DNA of 48,605 nt, taken from Microbispora corallina (lineage in GTDB: Bacteria; Actinomycetota; Actinomycetes; Streptosporangiales; Streptosporangiaceae). Shown in pieces: positions 48,329 through 48,605 of the stretch. The stretch's first letter is position 1; the number at the start of each line of letters is the position of its first letter. A model generated the notes under the pieces. That model was not told where the DNA came from, searched no databases, and was given only the letters and a program-made list of their open reading frames with translations. The stretch spans positions 1 through 48,605 of the forward strand of contig NZ_BOOC01000052.1 of NCBI RefSeq assembly GCF_016863035.1, in the 5' to 3' direction. The position numbers and the translations under genes were made by a program.

Positions 48329-48605
48329 TAGGTGTCCCCTCTAGAGGATCAAGTGCCTGATTAGCGAAGAATGTCGCTTGATGGCCGTTAAGTGGCCATC
48401 GCCCGCGATCCCATAATTACCGGATCGAATGAGCGATAAACGGCGATCTACGCTGTTTGATGCCTCCTTGTTCACGTAAGAGCACCAGTATGCCATTTAT
48501 GACTGATATATCCCTTAATGTCCGATTCTGAGCGCCCCAGGTCGTACGGCGCGAACGTCGGCGTGTGGAGGGCGGCGCCGGACTCCGCCGGTCGACGCAC
48601 CTAGA
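48329..48605 (-). promoter_or_regulatory. AT-rich upstream region of the small secreted protein
   Basis: Noticeably AT-richer than the rest of the window, with no coding sequence recognised. Contains the dyad ATGGCC-GTTAAGT-GGCCAT at 48381-48399, about 55-70 bases before the start codon, which could be a regulator site or part of a structured leader. Confidence 0.5.

Noticed and set aside
1..48605. CRISPR arrays, tRNA/rRNA genes, insertion sequences, prophage or attachment sites
   Set aside because: None recognised: no regularly spaced repeats of 24-37 bases, no cloverleaf-like sequence noticed, and no transposase or integrase motifs. A tRNA scan was not possible.

Overview
The window is GC-rich throughout, with strong third-position GC bias, GTG starts and AGGAG-type ribosome binding sites. 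It carries LacI, PucR, MarR and TetR regulators, lipoproteins, a Thermobifida-type cutinase and a rifampicin monooxygenase. This points to a soil actinomycete chromosome, most likely in or near the Streptosporangiales; that placement is inferred from gene content, not computed. No rRNA, tRNA, CRISPR array, transposase or prophage was recognised.

Left part (1-13 kb) is accessory: secreted hydrolases and drug or xenobiotic resistance. A cutinase/polyester hydrolase runs off the left edge behind a LacI-type operator. After a secreted propeller-like lipoprotein and a SRPBCC protein come a divergent TetR/TetX-like flavin monooxygenase pair, the wreck of a MarR plus maleylpyruvate-isomerase-like pair, an intact MarR/hydrolase divergent pair, and an N-terminally incomplete 5'-nucleotidase-like protein. 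Next is rifampicin monooxygenase (rox), preceded by what looks like a rifamycin-associated element (RAE). A secreted hydrolase and a secreted glycerophosphodiesterase follow.

Middle part (13-28.6 kb) is dominated by uptake and salvage of small nitrogenous compounds. A leftward operon encodes a ThiY/NMT1-like binding protein, an orphan RarA-C-terminal-like protein, an ABC ATPase and a double permease, with a GPH symporter downstream. Divergent from it are a LacI regulator and a ribokinase-family kinase. A PucR regulator faces an NCS1 nucleobase permease, which is followed by a cytosine-deaminase/polysaccharide-deacetylase fusion, an agmatinase-family hydrolase and a MEKHLA-domain protein.

Right part (28.6-48.6 kb) begins with a two-component system facing a small secreted protein. 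It then becomes a low-oxygen/dormancy island: an Acg-like nitroreductase, AdhE, a DoxX-like protein, a flavodoxin, pyruvate formate-lyase and its activase, Hsp20, a sigma factor, GAPDH and two overlapping P-type ATPases. Several promoter regions here carry by-eye matches to a DosR/DevR-type box (GGGACCTTCGGCCC-like), which suggests one regulon for fermentative survival. The window ends with a SnoaL-like protein and a tiny secreted Cys/Asp/Trp-rich protein.

Most notable items: the rox gene with its RAE; the CodA-deacetylase fusion with a 19-residue repeat linker; the stand-alone RarA-C-like protein inside an ABC operon; the PFL/AdhE island with shared DosR-like boxes; and the missing stop codon between hsp20 and pflB.
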